The notes beneath the pieces were generated by a model. It worked only from the letters and a program-made list of their open reading frames with translations. It was not told the origin of the DNA and did not search any database. A stretch of 64,000 nucleotides of DNA, from positions 1,589,001-1,653,000 of the forward strand of contig CASBPS010000188.1 of NCBI GenBank assembly GCA_949126835.1, read 5' to 3'. A program made the translations under genes and the position numbers. Positions 1-16,091 of the stretch are shown piece by piece. Each line of letters begins with the position of its first letter. Position 1 is the stretch's first letter. This DNA is from Anisus vortex. Taxonomy: Eukaryota > Mollusca > Gastropoda > Planorbidae.

Positions 1-1982
1 CTATTCTAACATTCTATACATATCTCACTTCTAGTTTCATGAATCGCATCATCTATTCTATTATTCCAGCATATCTCACTTCACGTTTAATGAATCACAT
101 CATTTATTCTAACATTCTTTACATATCTCTCTTCATGTTCCATGAATCCATCTATTCTATTATTCTATACATATCTCACTTCACGTTCCATGAATCACAT
201 CATCTATTTTAACATTCTATACATATCTCACTTCACGTTCCATGAATCCATCTATTCTAACATTCTATACATATCCCACTTCACGTTCCATAAATCACAT
301 TAACTATTCTAACATTCTATACATATCTCACTTCACATTCCATGAATAACACCATCTATTCTAACATTCTATACATATCTCACTTCACGATCCATAAATC
401 ACACCATCTATTCTAAAATTCTATACATATCTCACTTCACGTTCCATGAATCACATCATCTATTCTAACATTTTATACATATCTCACTTCACGTTCCATG
501 AATCACGTCAACTATTCTAACATTCTATTCATGTCTCACTTCACGTTCCATGAATCACATCATCTATTCTAACATTCTATACATGTCTCACTTCACGTTC
601 CATGAATCATATCATCTATTCTAACTTTCTATACATATCTCACTTTACGTTCCATAAATCCATCTATTCTAACATTCTATACATATCTCTCTTCATGTTC
701 CATGAATCCATCTATTCTAACATTCTATACATATCTCACTTCACGTTCCATGAATCATATCATCTATTCTAACATTCTATACATATCTCACTTCACGTTC
801 CATGAATCACATCATCTATTCTAACATTCTATACATATCTCACTTCACGTTCTATTAATCACATCATTTATTCTAACATTCTATACATATCTCACTTCAC
901 GTTCCATGAATCACATCATCTATTCTAACATTCTATACGCATCTCACTTCACGTTCCATGAATCAAATCATCTATTATAACATTCTATACATAACTCACT
1001 TCACGTTCCAGGAATCCATCTATTCTAACAATCTATACATACTTTACTTCACGTTCCATGAATCACATCATGTATTCTAATATTCTATACATATCTCACT
1101 TCACGTTTCATGAATCACACCATTAATCCTTACATTCCATACATATCTCACATTACTTCCATGTATCACATCATCTATTCTAACATTCTATACTCATCTC
1201 ACTTCACGTTCCATGAATCACATCATCTATTCTAACATTCTATGCATATCTCACTTCACGTTCCATGAATCACATCATATATTCTAACATTCTATACATA
1301 TTTTACTTCACGTTCCATGAATCACATCACTTATTCTAACTTTCTATACATATCTCACTTTACGTTCCATGAATCCATCTATTCTAACATTCTATACATA
1401 TCCCACTTCACGTCCATGATTCCATCTATTCTAACATTCTATACATATTTCACTTCACGTTCCATGAATCACATCATGTATTCTAATATTCTATACATAT
1501 CTCACTTCACGTTCCATGAATCACACCATCTATCCTTACATTCCATACATATCTCACATTACTTCCATGTATCACATCATCTATTCTAACATTCTATACT
1601 CATCTCACTTCACGTTCCATGAATCACATCATCTATTCTAACATTCTATGCATATCTAACTTCACGTTCCATGAATCACATCATATATTCTAACATTCTA
1701 TACATATCTCACTTCACGTTAAATGAATCACATCATCTATTCTAACATTCTATACATATCTCACTTCACGTTCCATAAATCACACCATCTATTCTAACAT
1801 TTCATAAATATATCACTTCACGTTCCATGAATCACATCATCAATTCCAACATTCTATACATGTCTCACTTTAAGTTCCATGAATCACATCATATATTCTA
1901 ACATTCTATACATATTTTACTTCACGTTCCATGAATCACATCATCTCTTCTAGCTTTCTATACATATCTCACTTCACGTTCC
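1..1982 (+). repeat. Left segment: mixed monomers, partly like the array edge
   Basis: This stretch has the same monomers but does not follow the 47-monomer order throughout. Bases about 380-900 are collinear with about 61,180-61,700 at a constant offset of 60,800. They share marker variants such as the CACGATCC monomer followed by CACACC...TAAAATTC, then a GAATCACGTCAAC monomer, then CATGTCTCAC monomers. From about 1,000 on it matches blocks seen again near 19,960-20,950. Around 1,317-1,589 the same monomer order as at 20,301 and 26,099 is present. One monomer near 55-75 is disrupted (CTATTATTCCAGCATATC). No gene is seen. Confidence 0.85.
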
Positions 1983-4626
1983 ATGAATGCATCTATTCTA
2001 ACATTCTATACGTATCTCACTTCACGTTCCATTAATCCATCTATTTTAGCATTCTATACATATCTCACTTCTTGTTCCATGAATCGCATCATCTATTCTA
2101 ACATTCTATACATATCTCACTTCACGTTTAATAAATCACATCATTTATTCTAACATTCTATACATATCTCTCTTTATGTTCCATGAATCCATCTATTCTA
2201 ACATTCTATACATATCCCACTTCACATCCATGATTCCATCTATTCTAACATTCTATACATATCTCACTTCATGTTCCATTAATCGCATCATCTATTCTAA
2301 CATTCTATACATATCTCACTTCACGTTCATTGAATCACATCATCTATTCTAACATTCTATACATATCTCACTTCACGTTCCATGAATCACATCACCTATC
2401 CTAACATTCTATACATATCTCTTATTACGTTCCATGTATCATATCATCTATTCTAACATTCTATACTCATCTCACTTCACGTTCCATAAATCACATCATC
2501 TATTCTAACATTCTATACATGTCTCAATTCACGTTCCATGAATCATATCATCTATTCTAACTTTCTATACATATCTCACTTTACGTTCCATAAATCCATC
2601 TAGTCTAACATTCTATACATATCTCTCTTCATGTTCCATGAATCCATCTATTCTAACATTCTATACATATCTCACTTCACGTTCCATGAATCATATTATC
2701 TATTCTAACATTCCATACATATCTCACTTCACGTTCCATGAATCGCATCATCTATTCTAACATTCTATACATATCTCACTTCACGTTCTATTAATCACAT
2801 CATCTATTCTAACATTCTATACATATATCACTTCACATTCCATGAATCACATCATCTATTCTAACATTCTATACCTATCTCACTTTATCTTCCATTAATC
2901 CATCTATTCTAACATTCTATACATATCTCACTTCACGTTCCATGAATCGCATCATCTATTCTAACATTCTATACATATCTCACTTCACATTTAATGAATC
3001 ACATCAACTATTCTAACATTATATACATATCTCTCTTCATGTTCCATGAATCCATCTACTCTTACATTCTATACATATCTCACTTCACGTTCCATGAATC
3101 ACATCATCTATTCGAACATTCTATACATATCTCACTTCACGTTCCAAAAATCACACCATTCTAACCTTCTATACATATCTCACTTCACGTTCCATGAATA
3201 ACATCATCTATTCTAATATTCTATACATATCTCACTTCACGTTCCATGAATCACATCATCTATTCTAACATTCTATACATATCTCACTTCACGTTCCATG
3301 AATCCATCTATTCTAACAATCTATACATATTTCACTTCACGTTCCATGAATCACATCATGTATTCTAATATTCTATACATATCTCACTTCACGTTTCATG
3401 AATCATATCATCTATTCTAACATTCTATACATATCTCACTTCAGGTTCCATGAATCACATCATTTATTCTAAAATTCTATACATATCTCACTTCAAGTTC
3501 CATGAATCACATCATCTATTCTAACATTCTATACATATCTCACTTCACGTTTTATTAATCACATCATCTATTCTAACATTCTATTCATATCTCACTTCAC
3601 GTTCAATGAATCACATCATCTATTCTAACATTGTATACATATCTTATTTCACGTTCCAAAAATCACACCATTCTAACCTTCTATACATATCTTACTTCAC
3701 GTTCCATGAATCACATCATCTATTCTAACGATCTATACATGTCTCACTTCAGGTTCCATGAATCACATCATCTATTCTAATATTCTATACATATCTCACT
3801 TCACGTTCCATGAATCACATCATCTATTATAACATTCTATACATAACTCACTTCACGTTCCAGGAATCCATCTATTCTAACGATCTATACATATTTCACT
3901 TCACGTTCCATGAATCACATCATGTATTCTAATATTCTATACATATCTCACTTCACGTTCCATGAATCACACCATCTATCCTTACATCCCATACATATCT
4001 CACATTACTTCCATGTATCACATCATCTATTCTAACATTCTATACTCATCTCACTTCACGTTCCATGAATCACATCATCTATTCTAACATTCCATGCATA
4101 TCTCACTTCACGTTCCATGAATCACATCATATATTCTAACATTCTATACATATTTTACTTCACGTTCCATGAATCACATCACTTATTCTAACTTTCTATA
4201 CATATCTCACTTTACGTTCCATGAATCCATCTATTCTAACATTCTATACATATAACACTTCACGTCCATGATTCCATCTATTCTAACATTCTATACATAT
4301 TTCACTTCACGTTCCATGAATCACATCATGTATTCTAATATTCTATACATATCTCACTTCACGTTCCATGAATCACACCATCTATCCTTACATTCCGTAC
4401 ATATCTCACATTACTTCCATGTATCACATCATCTATTCTAACATTCTATACTCATCTCACTTCACGTTCCATAAATCACATCATCAATTCCAACATTCTA
4501 TACATGTCTCACTTTACGTTCTATGAATCACATCATATATTCTAACATTCTATACATATTTTACTTCACGTTCCATGAATTACATCATCTCTTCTAGCTT
4601 TCTATACATATCTCACTTCACGTTCC
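1983..4626 (+). repeat. HOR unit, 53-monomer type, 2,644 bp
   Basis: The unit start is taken at ATGAATGCATC, the first 48-bp monomer of the HOR. The length equals the full 2,696-bp type minus one 52-bp monomer; the missing one corresponds to HOR position 26 or 27 around 3,241-3,300. The six-monomer extra block, with two monomers ending CCAAAAAT and a CCAGGAAT monomer, is present around 3,610-3,900. Confidence 0.85.
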
Positions 4627-7600
4627 ATGAATCCATCTATTCTAATATTCTATACATATCTCACTTCACGTTCCATTAATCCATCTATTCTAACTTTCTA
4701 TACATATCTCACTTCTATTTCCATGAATCGCATCATCTATTCTAACATTCTATACATATCTCACTTCACGTTTAATAAATCACATCATTTATTCTATAAT
4801 TCTATACATATCTCTCTTTATGTTCCATGAATCCATCTATTCTAACATTCTATACATATCCCACTTCACGTCCATGATTCCATCTATTCTAACATTCTAT
4901 ACATATCTCACTTCATGTTCCATTAATCGCATCATCTATTCTAACATTCTATACATATCTCACTTCACGTTAATTGAATCACATCATCTATTCTAACATT
5001 CTATACATATCTCACTTCACGTTCCATGAATCACACCACCTATCCTAACATTCCATACATATCTCACATTACGTTCCATGTATTACATCATCTATTCTAA
5101 CATTCTATACTCATCTCTCTTCACGTTCCATAAATCACATCATCTATTCTAACATTCTATACATGTCTCACTTCACGTTCCATGAATCATATCATCTATT
5201 CTATCTTTCTATACATATCTCACTTTACGTTCCATAAATCCATCTAGTCTAACATTCTATACATATCTCTCTTCATGTTCCATGAATCCATCTATTCTAA
5301 CATTCTATACATATCTCACTTCACGTTCCATGAATCATATCATCTATTCTAACATTCCATACATATCTCACTTCACGTTCCATGAATCGCATCATCTATT
5401 CTAACATTCTATACATATCTCACTTCACGTTCTATTAATCACATCATCTATTCTAACATTCTATACATATCTCACTTCACATTCCATGAAACACATCATC
5501 TATTCTAACATTCTATACCTATCTCACTTTACCTTCCATTAATCCATCTATTCTAACATTCTATACATATCTCACTTCACGTTCCATGAATCGCATCATC
5601 TATTATAACATTCTATACATATCTCACTTCACATTTAATGAATCACATCAACTATTCTAACATTATATACATATCTCTCTTCATGTTCCATGAATCCATC
5701 TACTCTTACATTCTATACATATCTCACTTCACGTTCCATGAATCACATCATTTATTCGAACATTCTATACATATCTCACTTCACGTTCCAAAAATCACAC
5801 CATTCTAACCTTCTATACATATCTCACTTCACGTTCCATGAATAACATCATCTATTCTAATATTCTATACATATCTCACTTCACGTTCCATGAATCACAT
5901 CATCTATTCTAACATTCTATACACATCTCACTTCACGTTCCATGAATCACGTCATCTATTATAACATTCTATACATATCTCACTTCACGTTCCATGAATC
6001 CATCTATTCTAACAATCTATACATATTTCACTTTACGTTCCATGAATCACATCATGTATTCTAATATTCTATACATATCTCACTTCACGTTTCATGAATC
6101 ATATCATCTATTCTAACATTCTATACATATCTCACTTCAGGTTCCATGAATCACATCATTTATTCTAAAATTCTATACATATCTCACTTCAAGTTCCATG
6201 AATCACATCATCTATTCTAACATTCTATACATATCTCACTTCACGTTTTATTAATCACATCATCTATTCTAACAATCTATTCATATCTCACTTCACGTTC
6301 AATGAATCACATCATCTATTCTAACATTGTATACATATCTCACTTCACGTTCCATGAATCACACCATCTATCCTAACATTCCATACATATCTCACATTAC
6401 TTCCATGTATCACATCATTTATTCTAACATTCTATACTCATCTCACTTCACGTTCCATGAATCACATCATCTATTCTAACATTCTATGAATATCTCACTT
6501 CACGTTCCATGAATCACATCATCAATTTTAACATTCTATACATGTCTCACTTCACGTTCCATGAATCACATCACTTATTCTAACTTTCTATACATATCTC
6601 ACTTTACGTTCCATGAATCTATCTATTCTAACATTCTATACATATCCCACTTCACGTCCATGATTCTATCTATTCTAACATTCTATACATATCTCACTTC
6701 ATGTTCCATTAATCGCATCATCTATTCTAACATTCTATACATATCTCACTTCACGTTTTATTAATCACATCATCTATTCTAACATTCTATTCATATCTCA
6801 CTTCACGTTCAATGAATCACATCATCTATTCTAACATTGTATACATATCTCACTTCACGTTCCATGAATCACACCATCTATCCTAACATTCCATACATAT
6901 ATCACATTACTTCCATGTATCACATCATTTATTATAACATTCTATACTCATCTCACTTCACGTTCCATGAATCACATCATATATTCTAACATTCTATACA
7001 TATTTTACTTCACGTTCCATGAATCACATCACTTATTCTAACTTTCTATACATATCTCACTTTACGTTCCATGAATCCATCTATTCTATTATTCTATACA
7101 CATCCCACTTCACGTCCATGATTCCATCTATTCTAACATTCTATACATATTTCACTTTACGTTCCATGAATCACATCATGTATTCTAATATTCTATACAT
7201 ATCTCACTTCACGTTCCATGAATCACACCATCTATCCTTACATTCCATACATATCTCACATTACTTCCATGTATAAAATCATCTATTCTAACATTCTATA
7301 CTCATCTCACTTCACGTTCCATGAATCACATCATCTATTCTAACATTCTATGCATATCTAACTTCACGTTCCATGAATCACATCATATATTCTAACATTC
7401 TATACATATCTCACTTCACGTTAAATGAATCACATCATCTATTCTAACATTCTATACATATCTCACTTCACGTTCCATAAATCACACCATCTATTCTAAC
7501 ATTTCATAAATATATCACTTCACGTTCCATGAATCACATCATCAATTCCAACATTCTATACATGTCTCACTTTACGTTCCATGAATCACATCATATATTC

Positions 7601-7684
7601 TAACATTCTATACATATTTTACTTCACGTTCCATGAATCACATCATCTCTTCTAGCATTCTATACATATCTCACTTCACGTTCC
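4627..7684 (+). repeat. HOR unit with variant right half, 3,058 bp
   Basis: Monomers 1-33 of the 47-type order run from 4,627 to about 6,320. An alternative tail follows, containing a CATTGTATAC monomer, CTATCCTAACATTCC monomers, a CATCAATTTTAAC monomer and two CACATCACTTATTC monomers 458 bp apart (6,561 and 7,019). The same tail recurs near 37,740-38,340, 39,560-40,280 and 41,750-42,470, so it is a reusable cassette rather than noise. Confidence 0.8.
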
Positions 7685-10380
7685 ATGAATACATCTATTC
7701 TAACATTCTATACATATCTCACTTCACGTTCCATTAATCCATCTATTCTAGCATTCTATACATATCTCACTTCTTGTTCCATGAATCGCATCATCTATTC
7801 TAACATTCTATACATATCTCACTTCACGTTTAATAAATCACATCATTTATTCTAACATTCTATACATATCTCTCTTTATGTTCCATGAATCCATCTATTC
7901 TAACATTCTATACATATCCCACTTCACATCCATGATTCCATCTATTCTAACATTCTATACATATCGCACTTCATGTTCCATTAATCGCATCATCTATTAT
8001 AACATTCTATACATATCTCACTTCACGTTAATTGAATCACATCATCTATTCTAACATTCTATACATATATCACTTCACGTTCCATGAATCACATCACCTA
8101 TCCTAACATTCCATACATATCTCTTATTACGTTCCATGTATCATATCATCTATTCTAACATTCTATACTCATCTCACTTCACGTTCCATAAATCACATCA
8201 TCTATTCTAACATTCTATACATGTCTCACTTCACGTTCCATGAATCATATCATTTATTCTAACTTTCTATACATATCTCACTTTACGTTCCATAAATCCA
8301 TCTAGTCTAACATTCTATACATATCTCTCTTCATGTTCCATGAATCCATCTATTCTAACATTCTATACATATCTCACTTCACGTTCCATGAATCATATAA
8401 TCTATTCTAACATTCCATACATATCTCACTTCACGTTCCATGAATCGCATCATCTATTCTAACATTCTATACATATCTCACTTCACGTTCTATTAATCAC
8501 ATCATCTATTCTAACATTCTATACATATCTCACTTCACATTCCATGAATCACATCATCTATTCTAACATTCTGTACCTATCTCACTTTATCTTCCATTAA
8601 TCCATGTATTCTAACATTCTATACATATCTCACTTCACGTTCCATGAATCGCATCATCTATTCTAACATTCTATACATATCTCACTTCACATTTAATGAA
8701 TCACATCAACTATTCTAACATTATATACATATCTCTCTTCATGTTCCATGAATCCATCTACTCTTACATTCTATACATATCTCACTTCACGTTCCATGAA
8801 TCACATCATCTATTCGAACATTCTATACATATCTCACTTCACGTTCCAAAAATCACACCATTCTAACCTTCTATACATATCTCACTTCACGTTCCATGAA
8901 TAACATCATCTATTCTAATATTCTATACATATCTCACTTCACGTTCCATGAATCACATCATCTATTCTAACATTCTATACACATCTCACTTCACGTTCCA
9001 TGAATCACGTCATCTATTATAACATTCTATACATATCTCACTTCACGTTCCATGAATCCATCTATTCTAACAATCTATACATATTTCACTTCACGTTCCA
9101 TGAATCACATCATGTATTCTAATATTTTATACATATCTCACTTCACGTTTCATGAATCATATCATCTATTCTAACATTCTATACATATCTCTTTTCAGGT
9201 TCCATGAATCACATCATTTATTCTAAAATTCTATACATATCTCACTTCAAGTTCCATGAATCACATCATCTATTCTAACATTCTATACATATCTCACTTC
9301 ACGTTTTATTAATCACATCATCTATTCTAACATTCTATTCATATCTCACTTCACGTTCAATGAATCACATCATCTATTCTAACATTGTATACATATCTTA
9401 CTTCACGTTCCAAAAATCACACCATTCTAACCTTCTATACATATCTTACTTCACGTTCCATGAATCACATCATCTATTCTAACGATCTATACATGTCTCA
9501 CTTCAGGTTCCATGAATCACATCATCTATTCTAATATTCTATACATATCTCACTTCACGTTCCATGAATCACATCATCTATTATAACAATCTATACATAA
9601 CTCACTTCACGTTCCAGGAATCCATCTATTCTAACGATCTATACATATTTCACTTCACGTTCCATGAATCACATCATGTATTCTAATATTCTATACATAT
9701 CTCACTTCACGTTCCATGAATCACACCATCTATCCTTACATTCCATACATATCTCACATTACTTCCATGTATCACATCATCTATTCTAACATTCTATACT
9801 CATCTCACTTCACGTTCCATGAATCACATCATCTGTTCTAACATTCCATGCATATCTCACTTCACGTTCCATGAATCACATCATATATTCTAACAATCTA
9901 TACATATTTTACTTCACGTTCCATGAATCACATCACTTATTCTAACTTTCTATACATATCTCACTTTACGTTCCATGAATCCATCTATTCTAACATTCTA
10001 TACATATAACACTTCACGTCCATGATTCCATCTATTCTAACATTCTATACATATTTCACTTCACGTTCCATGAATCACATCATGTATTCTAATATTCTAT
10101 ACATATCTCACTTCACGTTCCATGAATCACACCATCTATCCTTACATTCCATACATATCTCACATTACTTCCATGTATCACATCATCTATTCTAACATTC
10201 TATACTCATCTCACTTCACGTTCCATGAATCACATCATCAATTCCAACATTCTATACATGTCTCACTTTACGTTCCATGAATCACATCATATATTCTAAC
10301 ATTCTATACATATTTTACTTCACGTTCCTTGAATCACATCATCTCTTCTAGCTTTCTATACATATCTCACTTCACGTTCC
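7685..10380 (+). repeat. Complete 53-monomer HOR unit, 2,696 bp
   Basis: This copy has exactly the length expected for the 47-monomer unit (2,392 bp) plus the six-monomer block (304 bp). The extra block lies at about 9,362-9,670. It starts with CATTGTATACATATCTTAC and includes a CTAACGATC monomer and a CCAGGAATCC monomer. It is the best reference copy for the longer HOR form. Confidence 0.88.
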
Positions 10381-13300
10381 ATGAATCCATCTATTCTAAT
10401 ATTCTATACATATCTCACTTCACGTTCCATTAATCCATATATTCTAACATTCTATACATATCTCACTTCTATTTCCATGAATCGCATCATCTATTCTAAC
10501 ATTCTATACATATCTCACTTCACGTTTAATAAATCACATCATTTATTCTATAATTCTAAACATATCTCTCTTTATGTTCCATGAATCCATCTATTCTAAC
10601 ATTCTATACATATCCCACTTCACGTCCATGATTCCATCTATTCTAACATTCTATACATATCTCACTTCATGTTCCATTAATCGCATCATCTATTCTAACA
10701 TTCTATACATATCTCACTTCACGTTAATTGAATCACATCATCTATTCTAACATTCTATACATATCTCACTTCACGTTCCATGAATCACACCACCTATCCT
10801 AACATTCCATACATATCTCACATTACGTTCCATGTATTACATCATCTATTCTAACATTCTATACTCATCTCTCTTCACGTTCCATAAATCACATCATCTA
10901 TTCTAACATTCTATACATGTCTCACTTCACGTTCCATGAATCATATCATCTATTCTAACTTTCTATACATATCTCACTTTACGTTCCATAAATCCATCTA
11001 GTCTAACATTCTATACATATCTCTCTTCATGTTCCATGAATCCATCTATTCAAACATTCTATACATATCTCACTTCACGTTCCATGAATCATATCATCTA
11101 TTCTAACATTCCATACATATCTCACTTCACGTTCCATGAATCGCATCAACTATTCTAACATTCTATACATATCTCACTTCACGTTCTATTAATCACATCA
11201 TCTATTCTAACATTCTATACATATCTCACTTCACATTCCATGAAACACATCATCTATTCTAACATTCTATACCTATCTCACTTTACCTTCCATTAATCCA
11301 TCTATTCTAACATTCTATACATATCTCACTTCACGTTCCATGAATCGCATCATCTATTATAACATTCTATACATATCTCACTTCACATTTAATGAATCAC
11401 ATCAAGTATTCTAACATTATATACATATCTCACTTCACGTTCCAAAAATCACACCATTCTAACCTTCTATACATATCTCACTTCACGTTCCATGAATAAC
11501 ATCATCTATTCTAATATTCTATACATATCTCACTTCACGTTCCATGAATCACATCATCTATTCTAACATTCTATACACATCTCACTTCACGTTCCATGAA
11601 TCACGTCATCTATTATAACATTCTATACATATCTCACTTCACGTTCCATGAATCCATCTATTCTAACAATCTATACATATTTCACTTCACGTTCCATGAA
11701 TCACATCATGTATTCTAATATTCTATACATATCTCACTTCACGTTTCATGAATCATATCATCTATTCTAACATTCTATACATATCTCACTTCAGGTTCCA
11801 TGAATCACATCATTTATTCTAAAATTCTATACATATCTCACTTCAAGTTCCATGAATCACATCATCTATTCTAACATTCTATACATATCTCACTTCACGT
11901 TTTATTAATCACATCATCTATTCTAACATTCTATTCATATCTCACTTCACGTTCAATGAATCACATCATGTATTCTAATATTCTATACATATCTCACTTC
12001 ACGTTCCATGAATCACACCATCTATCCTTACATTCCATACATATCTCACATTACTTCCATGTATCACATCATCTATTCTAACATTCTATACTCATCTCAC
12101 TTCACGTTCCATGAATCACATCATCTATTCTAACATTCCATGCATATCTCACTTCACGTTCCATTAATCACATCATATATTCTAACATTCTATACATATT
12201 TTACTTCACGTTCCATGAATCACATCACTTATTCTAACTTTCTATACATATCTCACTTTACGTTCCATGAATCCATCTATTCTAACATTCTATACATATC
12301 TCTCTTCATGTTCCATGAATCCATCTATTCTAACATTCTATACATATCTCACTTCACGTTCCATGAATCATATCATCTATTCTAACATTCTATACATATC
12401 TCACTTCACGTTCCATGAATCACATCATCTATTCTAACATTCTATACATATCTCACTTCACGTTCTATTAATCACATCATCTATTCTAACATTCTATACA
12501 TATCTCACTTCACGTTCCATGAATCACATCATCTATTCTAACATTCTATACCTATCTCAATTTACCTTCCATTAATCCATCTATTCTAACATTCTATACA
12601 TATCTCACATCACGTTCCATGAATCGCATCATCTATTCTAGCATTTTATACATATCTCACATCACGTTTAATGAATCACATCAACTATTCTAACATTATA
12701 TACATATCTCTCTTCATGTTCCATGAATCCATCTATTCTAACATTATTTACATATCTCACTTCACGTTCCATAAATCATATCATCTATTCTCACATTCTA
12801 TACATGTCTCACTTCAGGTTCCATGAATCACATCATCTATTCTAATATTCTATACATATCTCACTTCACGTTCCATGAATCACATCATCTATTCTAACAT
12901 TCTATACACATCTCACTTCCCGTTCCATGAACCACATCATCTATTATAACATTCTATACATATCTCACTTCACGTTCCATGAATCCATTTATTCTAACAT
13001 TCTATACATATCTCTCTTCATGTTCCATGAATCCATCTTTTCTAACAATCTATACATATTTCACTTAACGTTCCATAAATCACATCATCTATTCAAATAT
13101 TCTATACATATCTCACTTCACGTTCCATGAATCATATCATCTATTCTAACATTCTATACATATCTCACTTCAGGTTCCATGAATCACATCATCTATTCTA
13201 AAATTCTATACATATCTCACTTTAAGTGCCATGAATCACATCATCTATTCTAACATTCTATACATATCTCACTTCACGTTCCATTAATCACAACATCTAT

Positions 13301-15116
13301 TCTAACATTTTATTCATATCTCACTTCACGTTCAATGAATCACATCATCTATTCTAACATTGTATACATATCTCACTTCACGTTCCATGAATCACACCAT
13401 CTATCCTAACATTCCATACATATCTCACATTACGTTCCATGTATCACATCATCTATTCTAACATTCTATACTCATCTCACTTCACGTTCCATAAATCACA
13501 TCATCTATTCTAACTTTCTATACATATCTCACTTTACGTTCCATAAATCCATCTATTCTGACATTCTATACATATCTTTCTTCATGTTCCATGAATCCAT
13601 CTATTCTAACATTCTATACATATCTCACTTTACGTTCCATGAATCATATCATCTTTTCTAACATTCTATACATATCTCACTTCACGTTCTATTAATCACA
13701 TCATCTATTATAACATTCTATACATATCTCACTTCACGTTCCATGAATCACATCATCTATTCTAACAGTCTATACCTATCTCACTTTACCTTCCATTAAT
13801 TCATCTTTTCTAACATTCTATACATATCTCACTTCACATTAAATGAATCACATCAACTATTCTAACATTATATACATATCTTTCTTCATGTTCCATGAAT
13901 CCATCTATTCTAACAATCTATACATATCTCACCTCACATTCCATGAATCACATCATCTATTCGAACATTCTATACATATCTCACTTCACGTTCCAAAAAT
14001 CACACCATTCTAACCTTATATACATATCTCACTTCACGTTCCATGAATCACATCATCTATTCTAACATTCTATACATGTCTCACTTCAGGTTCCATGAAT
14101 GACATCATCTATTATAACATTCTATACATATCTCACTTCACGTTCCATGAATCCATCTATTCTAACATTCTATACATATCTCTCTTCATGTTCCATGAAT
14201 CCATCTATTCTAACAATCTATACATATTTCACTTCACGTTCCATGAATCACATCATCCATTCTAATATTCTATACATATCACACTTCAAGTTCCATGAAT
14301 CATATCATCTATTCTAACATTCTATACATATCTCACTTCAGGTTCCATGAATCACATTATCTATTCTAACATTCTATACATATCTTAATTCACGTTCCAT
14401 TAATCACATCATCTATTCTAGTATTCTATTCATATCTCACTTCACGTTCAATGAATCACATCATCTATTCTAACATTGTATACATATCTCACTTCACGTT
14501 CCATGAATCACACCATCTATCCTAACATTCCATACATATCTCACATTACTTCCATGTATCACATCATCTATTCTAACATTCTATACTCATCTCACTTCAT
14601 GTTCCATGAATCACATCATCTTTTCTAACATTCTATGCATATCTCACTTTACGTTCCATGAATCACATCACTTATTCTAACTTTCTATACATATCTCACT
14701 TTACGTTCCATGAATCAATCTATTCTAACATTCTATACATATTACACTTCACGTCCATGATTCCATCTATTCTAACATTCTATACATATCTCACTTCATG
14801 TTCCATTAATCGCATCATCTATTCTAACATTCTATACATATCTCACTTCACGTTTAATGAATCACATCATCTATTCTAACATTCTATACATATCTCACTT
14901 CACGTTCCATAAATCACACCTTCTATTCTAACATTTCATAAATATATCACTTCATGTTCCATGAATCACATCATCAATTCCAACATTCTATACATGTCTC
15001 ACTTTACGTTCCATGAATCACATCATATATTCTAACATTCTATACATATTTTACTTCACGTTCCAAGAATCACATCATCTCTTCTAACTTTCTATACATA
15101 TCTCACTTCACGTTCT
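10381..15116 (+). repeat. Composite block: partial HOR plus diverged HOR variant
   Basis: From 10,381 to about 11,960 the 47-type order is followed, with a deletion of about two monomers near 11,430 that joins monomer 21 (CATTATATAC) directly to the CCAAAAAT end of monomer 23. From about 12,290 to 15,100 a related but more diverged monomer order appears, with markers such as TTCCCGTTCCATGAACC (about 12,917) and CTAACAGTCTATACC. That variant returns from about 15,300 at an offset of 2,494 bp. No gene is seen. Confidence 0.8.
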
Positions 15117-16091
15117 ATGAATCCATCTATTCTAACATTCTATACATATCTCACTTCACGTTCCTTTAATCCATCTATTCTAACATTCAATACATATCTC
15201 ACTTCTAGTTCCATGAATCGCATCATCTATTCTAACATTCTATACATAACTCACTTCACGTTTAAGAAATCACATCATTTACTCTAACATTCTATACATA
15301 TTTCTCTGCAGGTTCCATGAATCACATCATCTATTCTAATATTCTATACATATCTCACTTCACGTTCCATGAATCACATCATCTATTCTAACATTCTATA
15401 CACATCTCACTTCCCGTTCCATGAACCACATCATCTATTATAACATTCTATACATATCTCACTTCACGTTCCATGAATCCATTTATTCTAACATTCTATA
15501 CATATCTCTCTTCATGTTCCATGAATCCATCTTTTCTAACAATCTATACATATTTCACTTAACGTTCCATGAATCACGTCATCTATTCTAATATTCTATA
15601 CATATCTCACTTCACGTTCCATGAATCATATCATCTATTCTAACATTCTATACATATCTCACTTCAGGTACCATGAATCACATCATCTATTCTAAAATTT
15701 TATACATATCTCACTTTAAGTTCCATGAATCACATCATCTATTCTAACATTCTATACATATCTCACTTCACGTTCCATTAATCACAACATCTTTTCTAAC
15801 ATTTTATTCATATCTCACTTCACGTTCAATGAATCACATCATCTATTCTAACATTGTATACATATCTCACTTCACGTTCCATGAATCACACCATCTATCC
15901 TAACATTCCATACATATCTCACATTACGTTCCATGTATCACATCATCTATTCTAACATTCTATACTCATCTCACTTCACGTTCCATAAATCACATCATCT
16001 ATTCTAACTTTCTATACATATCTCACTTTACGTTCCATAAATCCATCTATTCTGACATTCTATACATATCTTTCTTCATGTTCCATGAATC

